From Candidatus Shapirobacteria bacterium UBA1435 (GTDB lineage Bacteria > Patescibacteriota > Microgenomatia > UBA12405), in assembly GCA_002329385.1 (NCBI GenBank), contig DCTR01000021.1, forward strand, positions 3,249 to 24,432: 21,184 nucleotides of DNA, given 5' to 3'. Below the pieces are notes generated by a model, which worked only from the letters and a program-made list of their open reading frames with translations, searched no databases and was not told where the DNA came from. Of this stretch, positions 1-5,835 are shown one piece after another. The position numbers and the translations under genes are program-made. Position 1 is the stretch's first letter; every line of letters starts with the position of its first letter.

Positions 1-317
1 AGATGTTTCAGTTCCCCGAGTTCCCCACCGCTGCTTCACACTGAATTCAAAATCAAAATCCAAAATACCTTTTAAGTAGCCTCAAACCTGGCAACAGATT
101 CATCAGATCCTTAAAAATGGTACTGAAGGCTCTTAATTAAATTTTAAACTCAATATGAAACAGCGGTTCCCCGATTGTTACATCGGAGGCGTTTCCGCAT
201 TCGGACACCGCCGGATCATCGCTTGTTGACAGCTTCCCGACGAGTTTCGCCATCTTCTGCGTCCTTCTTCGGCTTTAACGGCCAAGGCATCCACCATTTG
301 CTTTATTCAAATCTTCC
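1..317 (-). rRNA. rrl: 23S ribosomal RNA, 5' end (partial)
   Basis: Read on the minus strand, this contains the conserved 23S 5' motif GGTGGATGCCTTGGC (5' base near 295) and ends at the window edge with GGGGAACTGAAACATCT, a conserved domain I sequence. The mature 5' end is placed about 22 bases before GGTGG by analogy with E. coli, so 317 is approximate. The two motifs are much further apart than in E. coli because one arm is enlarged (see the separate entry at 27-168). The rest of the gene lies outside the window. No 16S gene is found upstream on this strand. Confidence 0.93.
27..168 (-). other. Expanded helical arm inside 23S domain I
   Basis: Bases 27-44 (plus ACCGCTGCTTCACACTGA) are largely complementary to 150-168, forming a long imperfect helix where E. 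coli has a short arm. The roughly 105 bases enclosed are A/T-rich and contain a further short pairing (AGCCT with AGGCT). The conserved flanks on both sides are intact, so this is an expansion segment rather than a broken gene. It is too short for a typical group I intron. Confidence 0.55.
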
Positions 318-509
318 AATAAAATTGACCTCCGACTCGCGTCGGAGTTGGCAACTCAATTGAGTTGTCAAATTTTTCCGATTTTCATCGGAATACTACA
401 AAATCATTTCAATTCACCAAATTGTTAAAGTACCAAAAGGGTTTCCCCTTAACAATCAGTTCAAGAGGCCACCTTCATGGTCTCTTGTTCCTAACTGTTA
501 CCGCCTGCG
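318..509 (-). other. tRNA-Ala to 23S spacer with processing hairpins
   Basis: The spacer has no gene. On the minus strand it can form several local hairpins: CTCCGAC-GCGA-GTCGGAG with a GNRA-type tetraloop just before the 23S 5' end, a near-perfect palindrome around 350-373 (TTGRCAACTCAATTGAGTTG), CCGAT-gaaa-ATCGG near 380, and an AAGGG/CCCTT hairpin near 440. Hairpins like these are typical of pre-rRNA leaders cut by RNases. No palindrome carries a T-run that would make it a terminator in the minus direction. Confidence 0.4.
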
Positions 510-583
510 TGGACCTGGGGAGATTCGAACTCCCGACCTCTTCATTGCAAATGAAGCGCTATAACCAACTAAGCCACAGGCCC
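510..583 (-). tRNA. alaT: tRNA-Ala (anticodon TGC)
   Basis: The minus-strand sequence folds as a complete 74-base cloverleaf: acceptor GGGCCTG/CAGGTCC, T-loop TTCGAAT, and anticodon stem CTTCA/TGAAG around anticodon TGC. The acceptor stem carries the G3-U70 wobble pair that is the identity element of alanine tRNAs. The CCA end is not encoded. It is the usual tRNA of a 16S-23S spacer and is followed by 23S about 190 bases downstream. Confidence 0.96.
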
Positions 584-609
584 GCTGATTTTTCGGGTTT
601 ACTCCCTCA

Positions 610-615
610 ATAATA
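610..615 (-). promoter_or_regulatory. Possible promoter -10 for tRNA-Ala and 23S
   Basis: Between the terminator of the upstream hydrolase gene and tRNA-Ala there are only about 50 bases, so a promoter for tRNA-Ala/23S should lie there if the terminator works. The best -10 candidate on the minus strand is TATTAT, about 27 bases before the tRNA. The -35 is poor (T-rich, TTTTGG-like). This is a weak assignment made mainly from position. Confidence 0.3.
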
Positions 616-634
616 AAGTGCTCTTTCGGCTTCC

Positions 635-668
635 AAAAAACAAAAAACCGAAAGCTTGCTGCTTTCGG
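635..668 (-). terminator. Rho-independent terminator after the GH18 gene
   Basis: On the minus strand the perfect 8-bp stem CCGAAAGC/GCTTTCGG (648-655 with 661-668) has a 5-base loop and is followed by TTTTTTGTTTTTT. It lies about 130 bases downstream of the hydrolase stop codon and upstream of tRNA-Ala. It therefore separates the hydrolase transcript from the tRNA-Ala/23S transcript. Confidence 0.78.
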
Positions 669-797
669 CTATCTCTTCCCCCCCTACTTTCGTCACTTAC
701 TCCTCAAACGGCATTCCTCCTCTCCGGTTTATCTTTATCGATATCTTTGCCTTTAGCATCGCAAGTGTCACTATTTTACTTTATCTGCCATCATCCG

Positions 798-1955
798 TCA
801 ATTAGCAAAACCCCCCCACCTCTCTTCCACCACCTTCCACACTTCCCCCCCTTTCCCCTCATAGCCCAATGCCCAAAAACCCACCCCTCCCACCTCGGCC
901 GTTTTCGCCAAATCCATCTTTGCTCCAATGCTCTTTACATCCTCATAATAAATCTGATAAACCTGTCCGTCTTCTTGATAGCTAAGCCAGGGACTCATAC
1001 TTAAATCGTCCCAATTTAGTTTCAAATCTACGTATTCTCCCGCTTTCCCTTCAATTATCTCCCCAACCCGCCTGTAGCTTGCCGTCTGATACCAGCCCCT
1101 CACTATCTTCGCCCCCAACTCTTCCCCAACCGTTTTCCATTCATATCCATATAACGGAAAAGCCAAAACTATCTTCCTCTTATCCAGCCCCAGTTCGTTT
1201 ATTCTCCCCACCATCTCGCCGATACTCCTTTTTCCTTTTTCCGCCCCAATCGGCGCTACCGCTCCCGCAAAGTCCACTCCCGGACGATGGAAATCATAAG
1301 CCATCACCACCACGCTGTCTACCGCCGCCAATAGCTTATCCAAATTTTCCTTGCTTGATTTGTTGATCGTATTCACAAACACATCCACCTCCACCTCACC
1401 CAATCCATCTCTCTTCAATCCCGCCAGCCAATCAATAAAACCCTGATTGACTATCTTTGTCGGGTCACTCTGATACTCAAAGTCAATATTTACCCCGTCA
1501 AACCTCCCCTCCTCCACCACTGCCGCTATCTGCTTTTTCAGGTTCGCCAAATTTCCCTCACCTCCAAATAATTCGTCTAATTTGTCATCCTCAAACAACT
1601 TAAATCCGGCAATATTTTTTCCCCCGCATTTCTTTATTCTCTCTTTAACCTTCTGGTATTCCTCACTGCCGATTTTTTTTCCGTTCGTTTCCCACACTAA
1701 ATTGCCTTCTCCATCCACCTCAACCCCCAAAAACACCAGATGGCTCACCTCATCACAATAATCCCTTATTTTCCCCAAAAACCATGGCGGCAAAAATCCA
1801 ATCACTTTTCTATCACCCCATTTTTTCGCCTCCTCCCTCCTCCACCCGTCCAATGGGTTTAATATTTCCCCATCCTTGCTCGCCGCCATCCACCAAACCC
1901 CCAAACCCATCAATGTCGCCGCCCCCACCCAAAACGCTTTTCTTTTTAAGCCCAT
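798..1955 (-). CDS. Membrane-anchored GH18 family glycoside hydrolase (YaaH/SleL-like)
   Basis: This is a secreted or membrane-anchored glycoside hydrolase of family 18, probably acting on GlcNAc-containing cell-wall or environmental glycan. An N-terminal hydrophobic segment (about residues 7-26) acts as signal or anchor. The family signature is DGVNIDFE at about residues 153-160, with the catalytic acid Glu at its end. The Asn at the fourth position is the variant seen in the YaaH/SleL branch of GH18. MAYDFH and GVGFWALGY are further GH18 barrel-strand motifs. At about 385 aa it has the length of a single catalytic domain, and I see no LysM repeat. The start is ATG at 1955; a TTG one codon earlier directly follows the upstream stop. 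It forms a unit with the 40-aa peptide gene. The substrate is not known. Confidence 0.88.
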   Translation of the reverse strand: MGLKRKAFWVGAATLMGLGVWWMAASKDGEILNPLDGWRREEAKKWGDRKVIGFLPPWFLGKIRDYCDEVSHLVFLGVEVDGEGNLVWETNGKKIGSEEYQKVKERIKKCGGKNIAGFKLFEDDKLDELFGGEGNLANLKKQIAAVVEEGRFDGVNIDFEYQSDPTKIVNQGFIDWLAGLKRDGLGEVEVDVFVNTINKSSKENLDKLLAAVDSVVVMAYDFHRPGVDFAGAVAPIGAEKGKRSIGEMVGRINELGLDKRKIVLAFPLYGYEWKTVGEELGAKIVRGWYQTASYRRVGEIIEGKAGEYVDLKLNWDDLSMSPWLSYQEDGQVYQIYYEDVKSIGAKMDLAKTAEVGGVGFWALGYEGKGGEVWKVVEERWGGFAN

Positions 1956-1958
1956 CAA

Positions 1959-2081
1959 TTATTGGTTTAACTTCTCCAGCCCAAACCTGATTGTCCTCAC
2001 CATGTTGTCAACTCCCCCAAACACAATCAACCACACCGCCACCACAAACCCTGCCACTTTTAACCAGCTAATTTTCTTCAT
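1959..2081 (-). CDS. Small single-span membrane peptide (40 aa)
   Basis: This 40-codon frame starts with ATG at 2081 and encodes a lysine-containing N-terminus followed by one hydrophobic helix (about residues 8-23) and a polar tail. I do not recognise a family. Two things support it as real: an extended -10 box (TGGTAAAAT) ends 7 bases before the ATG, as at other genes here, and its TAA stop lies immediately before the GH18 start. It could be a small membrane partner of the hydrolase or a leader that couples translation. No function can be given. Confidence 0.5.
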   Translation of the reverse strand: MKKISWLKVAGFVVAVWLIVFGGVDNMVRTIRFGLEKLNQ

Positions 2082-2088
2082 GTCACTA

Positions 2089-2097
2089 ATTTTACCA
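2089..2097 (-). promoter_or_regulatory. Extended -10 promoter for the 40-aa peptide/GH18 unit
   Basis: On the minus strand TGG-TAAAAT is followed by 7 bases and then the ATG of the 40-aa frame. This predicts a transcript starting at or next to the start codon. It makes the peptide/GH18 pair independent of tRNA-Ile transcription. Confidence 0.5.
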
Positions 2098-2135
2098 CCC
2101 GATCATCCTAAGCTGGCAAGCGCCAATTAACCATA

Positions 2136-2225
2136 TTACTTATCTTTCGACAGCCACCTTACCGTTATTACCAAACTATCTTCTTCCATCACCCATCTGT
2201 GTTTTATCTCGGTCCTCCATATCAC
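2136..2225 (-). CDS. Possible 29-aa peptide (GTG start)
   Basis: A 29-codon frame starts at GTG 2225 and is preceded by AAGGGG at a spacing of 5 bases, one of very few Shine-Dalgarno-like matches in this window. The product would be a charged, Trp-containing peptide (VIWRTEIKHRW...) with no recognisable family. It lies in the roughly 210-base gap between tRNA-Ile and the 40-aa peptide, where nothing else is evident. It may be fortuitous. Confidence 0.2.
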   Translation of the reverse strand: MIWRTEIKHRWVMEEDSLVITVRWLSKDK

Positions 2226-2291
2226 ATAATCCCCTTACCTCGATAATCTTTTCCGCCTAATTTGCGTTACCCCGATAAATCCCATTCACTG

Positions 2292-2365
2292 TGGGCAATA
2301 GTAGACTCGAACTACTGACCCCCGTCTTATCAGGACGGTGCTCTAACCAACTGAGCTAATTGCCC
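2292..2365 (-). tRNA. ileT: tRNA-Ile (anticodon GAT)
   Basis: The minus strand folds as a complete cloverleaf: acceptor GGGCAAT/ATTGCCC, D-arm GCTC/GAGC, anticodon stem CCGTC/GACGG around GAT, and T-loop TTCGAGT. CCA is not encoded. With tRNA-Ala(TGC) this is the pair normally found in the 16S-23S spacer, but here the two tRNAs are about 1.7 kb apart with protein genes between them, and no 16S precedes this one. Confidence 0.96.
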
Positions 2366-2377
2366 CAAAGTAGTTTG

Positions 2378-2386
2378 AGTATATCA
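2378..2386 (-). promoter_or_regulatory. Extended -10 promoter for tRNA-Ile
   Basis: On the minus strand TGA-TATACT lies 12 bases before the mature tRNA-Ile 5' end. There is no clear -35. Its presence suggests that tRNA-Ile is transcribed on its own rather than from a 16S promoter. Confidence 0.45.
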
Positions 2387-2399
2387 CAAAACTTCCGCC

Positions 2400-3314
2400 C
2401 TACCTTCTACCATTTATCAGCATTTCTGCCACCATTTTTGCCACATTAATCCCCGTCGCTTCTTCAAACCCCTTAAACTGGCACTGTCTGTTAACCTCAA
2501 GCACAAAATTATCGCCTTGCTCGTTCTTCATTATATCCACCCCGCAATAGTCCAATCCGCATACCTGGGCAACCCGCTCGGCAATCGCCTTCTCCCCCTC
2601 CGTCAGTTCCCACTGTTGCACCTTTCCCCCCAGGCTATAATTGCTCCTAAATTCCCCTCCTGTTGCCATCCTCTTCATCGCCCCGATTGCCCTGCCTCCC
2701 ATCACTATCACTCTCAAATCCCACCTTGTCGGCAAACATTTTTGCCACATAAAAAGACCCAGGTTTTTTTCCTTAATTCGCTCAACAAACCTTGTCAACT
2801 CCTCCCTATCTTCAAATTTTCTCACGCTTTTCCCCTGATAACCCTTCTCGTGTTTCACAATTATCGGCCATCCGAAATCCCCCTCCATCTTTTCCAGCCC
2901 ATCTTTTACCTGATCCTTGGTAAAAAACAGTCTGGTCGGCACCACCGGTATCCCTTTCTCAATAAAAACTCCATGTTGCGACACTTTTCCCATTCTCGCC
3001 CAACCCAAATAACCCTCATGGTTGCAACAAAAAACTCTATCTCGCAGCAATCTTATTGCCAGATTCCTCCCCTCTGTATACTTGCCGCTTTTTGTCCCGG
3101 CCACTCTAAACCACATCCCCAAAGTGTTTTCTTCGTTTACTTCTTTCCCTCCCACCAGCACTCGCGCCCTCCCGTTTTCCAGGTCAAAACTAAGCTCTCT
3201 ATACAACGCCCTCGTCACCCCTATCCCCATCTTTTCTGCTTCCGCCTTCACTCTCTCCACCTCAAACTGGCTTTGCTTAAGTGACATTGTAAAGGTAATA
3301 ATTCGATTTTTCAT
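2400..3314 (-). CDS. RimK-like ATP-grasp amino-acid ligase (copy 2)
   Basis: This 304-aa cytosolic protein has the fold order of RimK-family ATP-grasp ligases, which join an amino acid to a protein or peptide carboxylate with ATP. Visible motifs are the ATP-binding lysine strand and glycine-rich loop IIVKHEKGYQGKSV (151-164), DLRVIVMG (199-206), EFRSNYSLGG (221-230), GVDIM (258-262) and the metal-binding LEVN (272-275). The usual RimK ending NxSPG is replaced by NRQCQFKGF, followed by EATGI. It is a paralogue of the 3498-4460 gene, sharing FRxNxSxGGKV and the QFxGFxEATGI ending. It is separated from that gene by a 183-base gap that may hold a structured RNA and its own promoter. The target molecule and transferred residue are unknown. 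ATG 3314 is used. Confidence 0.85.
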   Translation of the reverse strand: MKNRIITFTMSLKQSQFEVERVKAEAEKMGIGVTRALYRELSFDLENGRARVLVGGKEVNEENTLGMWFRVAGTKSGKYTEGRNLAIRLLRDRVFCCNHEGYLGWARMGKVSQHGVFIEKGIPVVPTRLFFTKDQVKDGLEKMEGDFGWPIIVKHEKGYQGKSVRKFEDREELTRFVERIKEKNLGLFMWQKCLPTRWDLRVIVMGGRAIGAMKRMATGGEFRSNYSLGGKVQQWELTEGEKAIAERVAQVCGLDYCGVDIMKNEQGDNFVLEVNRQCQFKGFEEATGINVAKMVAEMLINGRR

Positions 3315-3324
3315 AAATTTCTAA

Positions 3325-3330
3325 ATTATT
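3325..3330 (-). promoter_or_regulatory. Possible promoter for the second RimK-like gene
   Basis: On the minus strand AATAAT (in TGTTAATAAT) lies 10 bases before the ATG at 3314, similar in placement to other start-proximal promoters here. The match is imperfect and no -35 is evident, so this is a weak call. Confidence 0.28.
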
Positions 3331-3351
3331 AACAAACCGCAAACTTGTTCA

Positions 3352-3440
3352 TTCTTGGCAGGCGAAGAAACTTCGCAGACGAATTGTTTTCGGTTGGTAT
3401 TCGTCGAGAATTTAGATAACAGCCAGGCGTAAGCCAAGGA
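3352..3440 (-). ncRNA. Possible structured RNA in the gap between RimK-like genes
   Basis: Three nested or adjacent pairings can be drawn: a closing stem TTCTTGGC/GCCAAGGA (3352-3359 with 3433-3440, one G-U), a hairpin GCGAAG-AAA-CTTCGC (3362-3376) and a hairpin GACGAAT/ATTCGTC (3378-3384 with 3399-3405). Together they suggest a multi-branch fold. The stretch also lacks the C/T skew that marks coding DNA here, as the rRNA and tRNA regions do. The strand is uncertain; minus is given because it would then be a leader of the 2400-3314 gene. It matches no riboswitch or tmRNA core I know. Confidence 0.3.
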
Positions 3441-3497
3441 TAAAATCACCCTGCTGATTATCGGTCTGAGACTGACAAGAATAAATAAGTTTACTGC

Positions 3498-4460
3498 TCA
3501 TTTATTAAGTGAACTCAAAAACTTGACTATCTCCTTTGGCACATCAATTCCCGTCGCTTCCATAAATCCTCTAAACTGCGGCCCTTTATTTACTTCCAAA
3601 ATCACATAGTCCCTTGGGTCCTTGCTTAATCCTCCTTTATTTCTCGGCATCACGTCCACTCCCGCCACCATTAACCCGCAAATTCTTGCAGCTCTTACCG
3701 CCATTTCCTTGATCTCGTCCGGCAGATCCGCCACCTCCACCTTCCCTCCCATCGAAAAATTATTCCTAAATTCTCCCGTTCTCTGCCGGCTTCTTTTCAT
3801 CACTCCCAAAACCTTTTCTCCCAAAACCAACACCCTGTAATCCCCGTCGTTTTCAATAAACTCCTGCAACATATACCTTTTGCCTTCCTCAATCTCTGTC
3901 CTCCTCAACTCCGCCACCAGCTTCTCCAGGTCGTCAATATTTTCTGCCCTAAACACCCTCGTCCCCCTGTCGCCGCCGCTGCCTTTCAGTATTACCGGAA
4001 AACTCAACCCCGCCTCCCCTTTCCTCATTGCTTCAAACAAATACCACAGACTGCCGTAAACCGTTTTCGGTATTCCCACTCCTTCTTCGTCAAGTTTGAC
4101 CATCTGCCATGCCTTGCAGGCATGACTTGGCTTGCCCATCTCCACTATCGGGTCAACCACCGCCGGCCTTTCTTTGAATCCTTTTATACTATTAATAATA
4201 AGATCCACCTCCTCCCAGTGTTTGCCCGTCGTCCGAAAAAATATCACTCCATATTCCCCCAGATTCAGCCATTCTGGCCCCTCGTTTTCGCTTCTGTATT
4301 TTCCAAAGTTTCTTATCCTCACCAGTCCGGTCTCCGAACTAAAACAGACCCGATTATAAGATATTAAATCCAACCCGATCCCCTCGCTTCTCGCCGCTTG
4401 CCTGATTAGCTTTAAGTGCCGACTTATTTTTCCTCCAAAAAACACCGCTATTTTTTTCAT
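3498..4460 (-). CDS. RimK-like ATP-grasp amino-acid ligase (copy 1)
   Basis: This 320-aa protein of the RimK/ATP-grasp ligase type is expected to form an amide bond between an amino acid and a carboxyl group using ATP. Motifs: FPVILKGSGGDRGTRVF (154-170, ATP-binding strand and loop), QEF (199-201), GDYRVLVLG (206-214), EFRNNFSMGG (230-239), GVDVM (267-271) and LEVN (288-291). The end motif NKGPQFRGFMEATGI differs from the NxSPG of classical RimK and is shared with the neighbouring paralogue. Its ATG lies one base after the TAA of the upstream ligase-protease gene, so the two are cotranscribed and probably translationally coupled. Substrate unknown; placement in this operon suggests it acts on the same peptide or protein as the fusion enzyme. 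Confidence 0.87.
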   Translation of the reverse strand: MKKIAVFFGGKISRHLKLIRQAARSEGIGLDLISYNRVCFSSETGLVRIRNFGKYRSENEGPEWLNLGEYGVIFFRTTGKHWEEVDLIINSIKGFKERPAVVDPIVEMGKPSHACKAWQMVKLDEEGVGIPKTVYGSLWYLFEAMRKGEAGLSFPVILKGSGGDRGTRVFRAENIDDLEKLVAELRRTEIEEGKRYMLQEFIENDGDYRVLVLGEKVLGVMKRSRQRTGEFRNNFSMGGKVEVADLPDEIKEMAVRAARICGLMVAGVDVMPRNKGGLSKDPRDYVILEVNKGPQFRGFMEATGIDVPKEIVKFLSSLNK

Positions 4461-4461
4461 A

Positions 4462-5832
4462 TTATTGCGCCTTAAACGATGATACCAAAAACCCGCTTAA
4501 ATCCTTTCTCCCTAACAAAAATTTAGTCCGCAACTTATGTCTGTCGGCCACGTTTACTGCCGTCGTCACCCTTCTGCCTTTAAGCCAAAAAGTTACCCCA
4601 ATCACCGGCCTGTCGTTATGCCTACCCAAACTTGACCGGTAGTGCCGGTAATACAAAACTCTCTCTTCAGTCAATAAGCCCAGTTTTTCCGCCAGAGTCT
4701 TATCTATTGAACTTCTGAATGCTCCGGTATCCACTTTCGCCCTCACCTCCACCACTTTATGCTTTCCCTGCTTTATTGGCACGCTCTTTTGTAGGTCGGG
4801 CTTAAATCCTTTCGGAATTCTCACCCTAATTACCTCTATCGGGCTGACCGTCTTCACCCCTTCTTTCACTTCCACCTTCTCGAAAAAACTCTCCCCGAAT
4901 AAATACTTGGCCAAAGTGATTGCATGGTTCACGCTTCTCACCTCTATGTCTTCCACCTTCTCCATCCTCGCCCTAAGGCCGGCCTTATTGCATATCTGTA
5001 TCGATAATCCTGGCCTGGCGTTGACCTCCAACACCATCGGCCCTTTCTCTTTGTCCAACACCACATCCACCCCCAAAAAACCAAGTCCCGCAATCGCCTT
5101 TTGGCAATTAACCGCCGTTTCCAGTATTTCCCTCCACATCGGCACCTTAATTCCGTTTACTTTCCTCAATTTCTTCTTCCCGTAATCATATATCTTCTCC
5201 ATCAAATACTCTTTGCCTTCGACTCCAAAAGTAGTTATCCCCGTCGCTAAATCTATTCCCAGTCCTATCGCCCCTTGTTGCAAATTCGACTTTCCGCCGC
5301 TTTCTTCCGTCGGCACTCTCAACATCGCCATCACCGGTATCTTGTTGTAAACCACCACCCTCACGTCTGGCGTCCCGGCTCTGGTCAGCGACAAAAACAT
5401 CGGGTGTATCTTTATCCTTTCTTCCAAAATCACGCTGTCCGCCATCCCCCTCAAGCTATATTTCCCTGCCAAAATCTCTTTGCAGTGCTGCTTTAAATCC
5501 TCCGTCCTCACCGCTTCCCCATTCATTTTCTGCCATTCTTCCGGCTTTCTCCCTTTTCTTCTGATAATCACTATTCCCTCTCCCCCATACCCCGACACCG
5601 GTTTGACCACAAAATTGCCCTCCAGCTTCTCCCACTCAAATCTCTCCACCGCCTCCTCATCCTTGAACCTGGCAATCAACTTAGGCACTCCTACCCCGGC
5701 TTTCGCCAATATTCTTTTCGTCTTATACTTGCTGTCTGCCACCAGTTTTCCTTCCGCGCTGTTTTTCCTCAAATACACCTTATTTCTCTCGTTCTTGGTC
5801 AAAAACTGCCTATATGGCCGTAAATCAAACAT
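4462..5832 (-). CDS. Fusion of RimK-related ATP-grasp ligase and RimB-like aspartyl protease domain
   Basis: Residues 1-300 match the alpha-L-glutamate-ligase-related ATP-grasp family: VKPVSGYGGEGI (76-87), PDVRVVVYN (155-163), LRVPTEESGGKSNLQQGAIG (171-190) and LEVNARPG (268-275). Residues about 335-456 match the RimB-like family annotated as ATP-dependent zinc protease, which has a retropepsin-like fold: KVDTGA with the putative catalytic Asp at about 368, then a SS-LGRHNDRPVIGV strand pair, ADRH and FLLGRKDL. In Proteobacteria these domains are usually separate neighbouring genes next to a transglutaminase-7TM protein. Here ligase and protease are one 456-aa polypeptide. The gene starts 3 bases after the 7TM gene ends and runs into the RimK-like gene. 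Cytosolic location is expected, with activity at the membrane through the 7TM partner inferred. Confidence 0.9.
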   Translation of the reverse strand: MFDLRPYRQFLTKNERNKVYLRKNSAEGKLVADSKYKTKRILAKAGVGVPKLIARFKDEEAVERFEWEKLEGNFVVKPVSGYGGEGIVIIRRKGRKPEEWQKMNGEAVRTEDLKQHCKEILAGKYSLRGMADSVILEERIKIHPMFLSLTRAGTPDVRVVVYNKIPVMAMLRVPTEESGGKSNLQQGAIGLGIDLATGITTFGVEGKEYLMEKIYDYGKKKLRKVNGIKVPMWREILETAVNCQKAIAGLGFLGVDVVLDKEKGPMVLEVNARPGLSIQICNKAGLRARMEKVEDIEVRSVNHAITLAKYLFGESFFEKVEVKEGVKTVSPIEVIRVRIPKGFKPDLQKSVPIKQGKHKVVEVRAKVDTGAFRSSIDKTLAEKLGLLTEERVLYYRHYRSSLGRHNDRPVIGVTFWLKGRRVTTAVNVADRHKLRTKFLLGRKDLSGFLVSSFKAQ

Positions 5833-5835
5833 TGT

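Noticed and set aside
350..373. Palindrome as a plus-strand terminator
   Set aside because: A T-run does follow on the plus strand, but no plus-strand gene precedes it; it lies in the pre-23S spacer and is better explained as a processing hairpin.
2517..3284. Plus-strand open frame of 255 codons opposite the second RimK-like gene
   Set aside because: The minus-strand frame carries ATP-grasp motifs in the right order; the plus frame has no recognisable features.
3352..3440. tmRNA, tRNA or known riboswitch in the gap
   Set aside because: No tRNA-like domain with T-loop, no tag frame, and no consensus of glycine, glutamine, SAM, TPP, purine, preQ1 or c-di-GMP riboswitches; kept only as an unclassified structured RNA candidate.
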